Source of the DNA: Epiperipatus broadwayi
Lineage: Eukaryota > Onychophora > Udeonychophora > Euonychophora > Peripatidae
Length of the DNA: 64,000 bases
Assembly: GCA_028023455.1 (NCBI GenBank)
Contig: JAQFVV010006273.1
Span: forward strand, 1,362,001 to 1,426,000
Direction of reading: 5' to 3'
Of the stretch, positions 58,021 to 64,000 are shown in pieces. Positions within the stretch are counted from its first letter, which is position 1. Each line of letters begins with the position of its first letter. A model generated the notes under the pieces. It was not told the origin of the DNA. It did no database searches and saw only the letters and a program-made list of their open reading frames with translations. Position numbers and translations under genes: made by a program.

Positions 58021-60720
58021 CTGTATTATTTTCTTTTTAGAGTTTTATGCTAGTTTTTTTTTTTTTATACTGTAGCCTTCTCCTAAATCGCTGTAATCAT
58101 AAATGAATCATATCACATGTTTTAGGCGCTATAATCTTCCCTGTAGCCTTCCCACTAATCTAACCAGTCAAATTACATGTTTGAGAACCATATCTTTCTC
58201 TGTAACCTTCCTAGCTACAACTAATCTAGAATATACGCCTAAAATAAATGATAAACTAAAGAGTTGATTTCTTTATTAACTAAGCTCGCATGAAACTATA
58301 AACTTAAAGAAGATTACAAGGTGATTAATAATTTCTGGTCAAATTAGCCTCAAAATCCACAAACAAGCAAACAAACAAAAGGTTATAAAATAAACTTGAT
58401 GCTTGTTAAACCAATAAATAAATAATAATTAGATCGATGGAATGAATATGAAATTAAAAGTATAACTTAGGCAATAAGTAAATTAGGATGTAAATGACTA
58501 AATGGACGATGAAAAGAAGTAATAATTAAATAATAAAATAAAATGAGTCTGAGAATGAAGAGAAAAGAATGGAGATGTATAAGAGTTAATGGATGATTAA
58601 GATGATAATGGAACAAGAGCTAACGAATGATGAGTTAATTAGGATAATGACTTAGGATGAAAGAAGAATAAAGAAAGATTGAAATGACACATGAGAAGAA
58701 TGATGATGATGAAAGATGATGTCCAGACTCTAAATTTGATATTGAATTAAATGATAATAAGACCATAATATAAAATATAGATTCTAAGCTTACTAAAACC
58801 AGAATATTCACCATAAAGTCAAAACCAATCACACAGTCAAGTCAAAAGAAGGAGTTTATACTTTAAAGTTTGGTTGACCTTTCATAACACGGTGAATGTT
58901 AACACAATTCCACTCTAACTACAATAATTAACTGGATATAAAATTTACCATAAATTCAAATCCTATCACAAATTAATATAACTTATCCTTCTCAGGGTTC
59001 ACATAGCTTAAAGGGTCTTATACAAGATACACTTGGATCAGTGAGAGGGATTTTACCACTACCCAAGCATAACATACCAAATAGCTCTTAATACCGAATT
59101 GAATTACCAAACAATATTTAGTAATTTCAAATAAATTCTATAAATTCCCTAACTATGATAAACTTTAAGCTTCAATAAGTAGGAATGATTTTTCAATAGC
59201 TAAACCCAATAGCTTTCCAACTTTCTTTCTCCATTAATTAGAAACACTGTGATCAAGACTAGTGAATGATAGATCTGTGGATTCAAATGAACTGATCAAA
59301 CCAATATTAGGTGTTTAATCTTTTAGTATATCATTTAAAATAATATTCTTTAGGTTAGTATGTTTAATTATTAAGTAATGATGCCCTAGATATAATAATA
59401 AATTATAGGGCTTAACAAAATTATTCTGATATACCTATATAGAGTGACTTTTACAATATTGATTGATGACGATTTCCATATAATCATAGGATCTGTCGAT
59501 AGCAATAACAATAATAATGTGTGAGTGTGTTGATTAGCAATAAGAATACTGACAACTAAATAAATTTTTAACGCAACAAGATTTATTTACATTATGTACA
59601 AGTCTCTTTCAGACACATTGCATGAAACAAGATAAATCCATTAACTAAAATCAGGGATGGAAATTAATTACGTGGTAAGTAATGACAAACTAATATGACA
59701 AACATTTTAGATATGTTTCTTTATTATTGTATCTCATAGAATAAGATATTTAAACCTTATTTGAGCTAACTTAGCATTTAAATTGTAAACAAAATGTATT
59801 GATGTCTTTTCGATATACGCAACTTTTTAAATGTAAAAACTCTAAGTTATAATTTATTATATCAAACTGTAGCTGTTTGAGTTATTAGAATATGATAAGG
59901 ACAATTATCATATTCAGTACAAGTAATAATTTATTATAATTTACTAAAAAAAAAAACAAATTTCATTGTATTGATGAGGGGCAAACATCATAAGTTAAAT
60001 GCACATATGACATCAAAACATTCACTATGTCCACAAATTAACCATTTATTAATTAACTAACCCTACCGATCCATCGGCGAATAACTACTTGTTGAAGACC
60101 AATCCACATTGTCCATGTACATACCTTGCTCTTTTATATAGAAGTTCTACAAACACTAGTAAGTTTTGGTTGGTCTGTTTACAAACTGATGAAGATTACA
60201 CAACATCATAAAGACACTATTCCAATTATACAAACACTATAGATATATCAGTGTCTCTTAATCTGACTTTATCTTATTCTTGCTATTGATTATGAAATAC
60301 AAAACTTCACCATACATGGTGGAAAACTAACTATATAACTTCACGAGGGATCTAACAATAAAGGGAGGCTCTACAAAACAACATGATAGTTGTATAATAA
60401 TATGGCCAATTCCAATACCTTCATAGGTATAAAAGTGCGGGCAGTGCCTCTTCACTGGAAAATAGAATTCAGACCATGGGGATCATCCTCTTTTAGGATT
60501 AACTATGCTCTAAGCACTAACTACTAATTAGCCTCGACACTATCATCCTCTCATTTAATACAATGGGGAATGATCCATCAGCCCATGCACAATATTAATA
60601 TTAATCTTATTATATTGATGCCATTACATGTGGCACCTACTCATCAGCTAAAAGCTGTCACAAAACTGATCAATACAATAGCAAGGTAAAACAACACTAA
60701 TAATAAAAGTGGAAATATAA
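58021..60720. other. Unclassified block, possibly a decayed repeat
   Basis: Base composition is more balanced than in the flanks. CTGTA(A/G)CCTTC(C/T)-type motifs recur at 58070, 58142 and 58200 with about 60-70 bp spacing and may be remnants of a tandem unit. No coding region was recognised. A TATAAAAGTGCGGGC motif lies at 60429-60443, with no evidence that it is a promoter. Confidence 0.3.
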
Positions 60721-61440
60721 ATATTCCATTTCATGATTCAGAAACTATTAATGTTTTATAAACAACCCACCAAAATGTGTCAAATGATCATTACTTATTT
60801 TAAAATAGCAATTATACTTTTGGTTATAGCAAGCCATGCACATGTAAACAAGGAGGATTAAACTGCATTTTGTATTTACGGAGGACAATTTCATTCATAG
60901 GCACAATTAAGCAATAAAAAAAATGCTTATTAAATTATTTTATATAATAGAACAATTGCATCATTATGTGTATAATTTTGACAAGCTTGGGTCTGTTTGT
61001 TCCCCTCCTCAATATAATATTAACATCTGTTTTAGCAGTGCAAGAGATAAACATTTCTCTTTCTTACCAGATAAATGATATTTAACATTATGCTTTCCCT
61101 TCATTGGGAAAATAACAAAAATATGGGTAATAAATGTATGTATCTTTATACACATCTACATCCTTACTAAGTATATTCTATACCCCGATATATAAATATA
61201 AAAAAAAACAAAAACTAATGCCTGAACAACACATAAAAGAAAAAAAACGTATTACAATATTATATATAGCAATAACAAAAATAAACAAACTACATTTTCT
61301 CCCATTGGACTTTATCTTAGTAGATAAAGTTTGATCCGTTCTTATGAGCAAAATGACAAAAAAACAGATATTATAAGCAAATCTTCCCAAGTAAATATAT
61401 ATATATTTTGATTATCCTGTTTTATATTAGCATATTTCAA

Positions 61441-61622
61441 ACAATATTCAAACCCTTTCCAAAGGCAATAAGAATCAATTGTTGGTTTATATACCGATGT
61501 CATTATAGCAAGACAATATTTAAATACTTTCCAAAGGTAATAAAATTAATTGGTGGTTTATGTACTGATATCATATAGCAAGACGATATTCAAATACTTT
61601 CCAAAGACAATAAAAAAAATAG
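61441..61622 (+). repeat. Tandem repeat, 70-75 bp unit, about 2.5 copies
   Basis: Units begin ACAATATTCAAACCCTTTCC, ACAATATTTAAATACTTTCC and ACGATATTCAAATACTTTCC. Each is followed by AA(A)GGCAATAA-like sequence and, in the first two, a TGGTTTAT...TAGCAAG end. Confidence 0.8.
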
Positions 61623-61635
61623 GTTTAAAATTATT

Positions 61636-62160
61636 TATTGATTGATTTATTTTGATTTTCCATCCGCGCAAAGATCTGTCATAATTTTAAATGATCTGGG
61701 TGATTTTAAAACAGTTTAATATCTTGTTACTTTGCAAGTTATTTAATAAAGACAAAAATAAATAAATACTTCTTTCACTTCTTTTCTATCAGCAAATTAA
61801 GATGTTTTTAGTTATACTGAGAAGAATTTATTCAATTATAAATACAATATTCTAGACATTTTTTTAATTAATATGTAACTTATACTTTTCCAAATGCAGC
61901 ACAATTAAAATACGTTTATTACGATCTTTAAAGCAAACTTTTTAAAATCATTTATGGATTTTGTTTACTTTGTTTTTCTATCCACGGTAATATCTGTCAC
62001 AATTTAAATAATCTGGCAATTTTAAACATTTAAAGTATTACTAATTTATATGTTGTATAATCAAGAAAAAAAAATAAACAAACATTTATTTATTCACTTC
62101 TACCAGTAAATTGATATGTATTTAAGAATGTTAAGCAGGATTGATTCAATAGTAAGCAAT
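61636..62160 (+). repeat. Diverged direct duplication, about 315-bp offset
   Basis: 61655-61860 and 61975-62160 share TCCATCCGCGCAAAGATCTGTCA / CTATCCACGGTAATATCTGTCA-like starts. They also share an ATCTGG, an A-run with AATAAATAAA, and TTCACTTCT...CAG(C/T)AAATT. Old, diverged tandem copies. Confidence 0.55.
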
Positions 62161-64000
62161 TACTAATAATATATACTTGGCATTAATAATCTGTCATTTT
62201 CTATTTTGAATAACTAGACGAATTCGCGGTGAAATTTCAGAGCAGACGAGCTCTTTTCCCAATGAAAATACGAAATAATTCATGCATTTTTCTTTTAAAA
62301 CTAATTACTTTATATGATTTAAAAATGAAATTTTGGTTTGATCATTATCTCTTGAAACTTTTCTTAAAATGATTTAGAATTATTTTCACTAAGATAATTT
62401 GTAAACAAATATATTTTTCTGCTTAATGCCTAAGGGCGACGTAAAAATCCAAATACTTTAATCTTTTTCTCTTCAATCTAAATAATTTTTGTGTTATTAT
62501 TAGTTCTGACAATTGATTAAAATAAAGAAAACAAAAATAATTGCTTAGGTTTTCTGGTATTATTTTTCATTCCAAATAATACATGTTTAGGCAAATATTT
62601 ATCCAAATAGCAGTCATTCCAGTTTCTCCAGTAGGTAAAATTGAGAATTTAAGATCGATGAAAAGTAGTACAGAAATGTCACAGGGCTATTAAGTTTTTA
62701 CTCCATTTTGTTCAAATTCATATAATCATATAATTTTGTCCAAATTAATTTTCAAAGTTACTATTTTCCAGCTTATTCCTTAAATTTTATTTCATAAATG
62801 GAGAGTTACAGTCTTGTTCCGATTTACATTTCTTAGTAGTCGACCCCCCTACCAACTTGTTATAGTATTTATTCTTTGTGTTATAATGCCTGATTGGTTC
62901 TAAATGATCCAATCACTGTAAAATGTGAATAAATTAATAATTTTATCCCTCTAGTGAGAACCATCTAGACTGTTATATTTCAATTTAAATTAAAATATAA
63001 TATATTTAAAGATTGTTTATAAAGAAAATTTAGAAGAATTATAAATTTATTTTGTTGTTTATTTTTAATTACTGTTTATACAAATAATAAAGTGTTAAAT
63101 ATTTGTATGCTTCCAAATTGGTTTAATACTATTAAATATTATTTGAAATAGCTGCCACTGGAACCTGTGATAAAATGTTTATGAGATTTATATCCACTCT
63201 ATCAGACCTTCCAGTGTCTCACAGTCAAGATCAGCATCACTTTCAAGATATTTCTTAGTGAGCTTTTGCTTGGTTGGAAAATTATAATCCACAAGCATTT
63301 CACTCTATAACTAGTTTCTACACAATAATGTTCAATATCCCAACAAATTATTACCAATTAAAATTTAAAATTTTACACACTGGTCCACTGGATAAAACAT
63401 ACTATCATTGAGCCAAAACATATGGTTACAATACAAATGCATAAAAAATTATATCTTTATATATCTACATTCTTAAGGTAGACACCCCCTAAATAAAATT
63501 GTAAATATTTACTTATTAATAATAACAGAATAAATAGCTAATTAAATGAATATAGTCTGCTACCTTAAAAAAACAAATTCTGAACTTAAAATTAGTTACC
63601 AAATTTCATCTGGATCTAAATACCATGTTTTAAGTATGATACTAACTCCTTCCCCTCACAATCTTTATTACAATATATATATATTGGATTTTATTTCATA
63701 AGTTCCTAATTTACAGTTCTTTCTTCACGAAACAGAGAAATGTTTAAAAATGTTAGTTATTTAAATTGTAATCATGCAAATACTATCTTCAAAAAAGACA
63801 GGTTCAATGAAGTTATGTTCAGAATTGATAATAAAGAGAATAAAATAAAAATATTAAAAAAATATAATGAGCAAGCAGTGAAATTATTCATTTTCTAAAT
63901 AAACTTAATAAAATACTCAGTAACAAAAAGATGAAAATTTAAAGAAAATTGATTACTTCTTAAAAATTTATATATATATTACACACAAAAAAAACTATAT
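62161..64000. other. Intronic or flanking sequence, no gene recognised
   Basis: No CSE1L exon found. A short minus-strand reading at 63290-63180 (KQKLTKKYLESDADLDCETL) is of higher complexity but is not recognised. Confidence 0.4.

Noticed and set aside
60429-60443. TATAAAAG core promoter
   Set aside because: Only a short motif in an AT-rich region, with no gene start nearby.
63180-63300. Minus-strand reading KQKLTKKYLESDADLDCETL
   Set aside because: Too short and not recognised; it does not match the expected preceding CSE1L exon. Possibly a decayed element.
1-64000. CRISPR array, rRNA, bacterial operon or viral genome
   Set aside because: No regularly spaced short repeats, no rRNA-like sequence, no dense ORFs. 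Spliced exons show animal nuclear DNA.

Overview
The window is AT-rich animal DNA, probably invertebrate. It lies almost entirely inside one large, intron-rich nuclear gene read on the minus strand. The evidence is GT-AG spliced exons with conserved phases, a RTE-like non-LTR retrotransposon, a Penelope-like remnant, a tRNA-derived SINE, foldback repeats and no dense coding. The species cannot be fixed from sequence alone; an arthropod or another invertebrate would fit.

Host gene. Nine exons between 57446 and 10083 (minus) encode about 315 residues of the Cse1 central region of exportin-2 (CSE1L/CAS), the nuclear export receptor for importin-alpha. The exons join in phase with no missing residues. 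Both ends of the gene lie outside the window: I find no exon above 57446 or below 10083. Introns fall into two classes. Three are 81-89 nt. Five are about 4.1, 6.5, 10.3, 12.3 and 13.0 kb, and these carry nearly all the repeats.

Region by region. 1-2797 is a near-perfect giant inverted repeat cut by the window edge. 3440-6245 holds RTE-like LINE copy A, followed by half of a foldback element (6300-7060). 10083-23322 holds two exons, a Penelope-like remnant (10434-10709), a foldback repeat (12327-13003), a 1.4-kb tandem duplication (14725-17490) and a TIR transposon (20362-22013). 23322-35671 holds a half foldback, LINE fragment C, an unclassified block (26700-28650), a 1.2-kb palindrome with CTCF-like motifs (29943-31177) and a NUF2 pseudogene (33540-34620). 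35671-45960 holds a second foldback repeat (39445-40128), LINE copy B (40580-43720, minus) and a tRNA-derived SINE with target-site duplication (44147-44270). 45960-57446 holds seven exons and the second TIR transposon copy (48165-49990). 57447-64000 has only tandem duplications and unclassified sequence.

Themes worth following. (1) Two unrelated dispersed repeats carry a CTGATGA / short stem / GAAA core like the hammerhead ribozyme, and a Penelope-like remnant, from a group known to carry hammerheads, is in the same gene. (2) A foldback family carries about four CTCF-like motifs per arm at roughly 80-bp spacing. (3) The two TIR transposon copies differ largely at CpG sites, which suggests germline CpG methylation in the host. 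All of these come from reading the sequence and have not been tested computationally.
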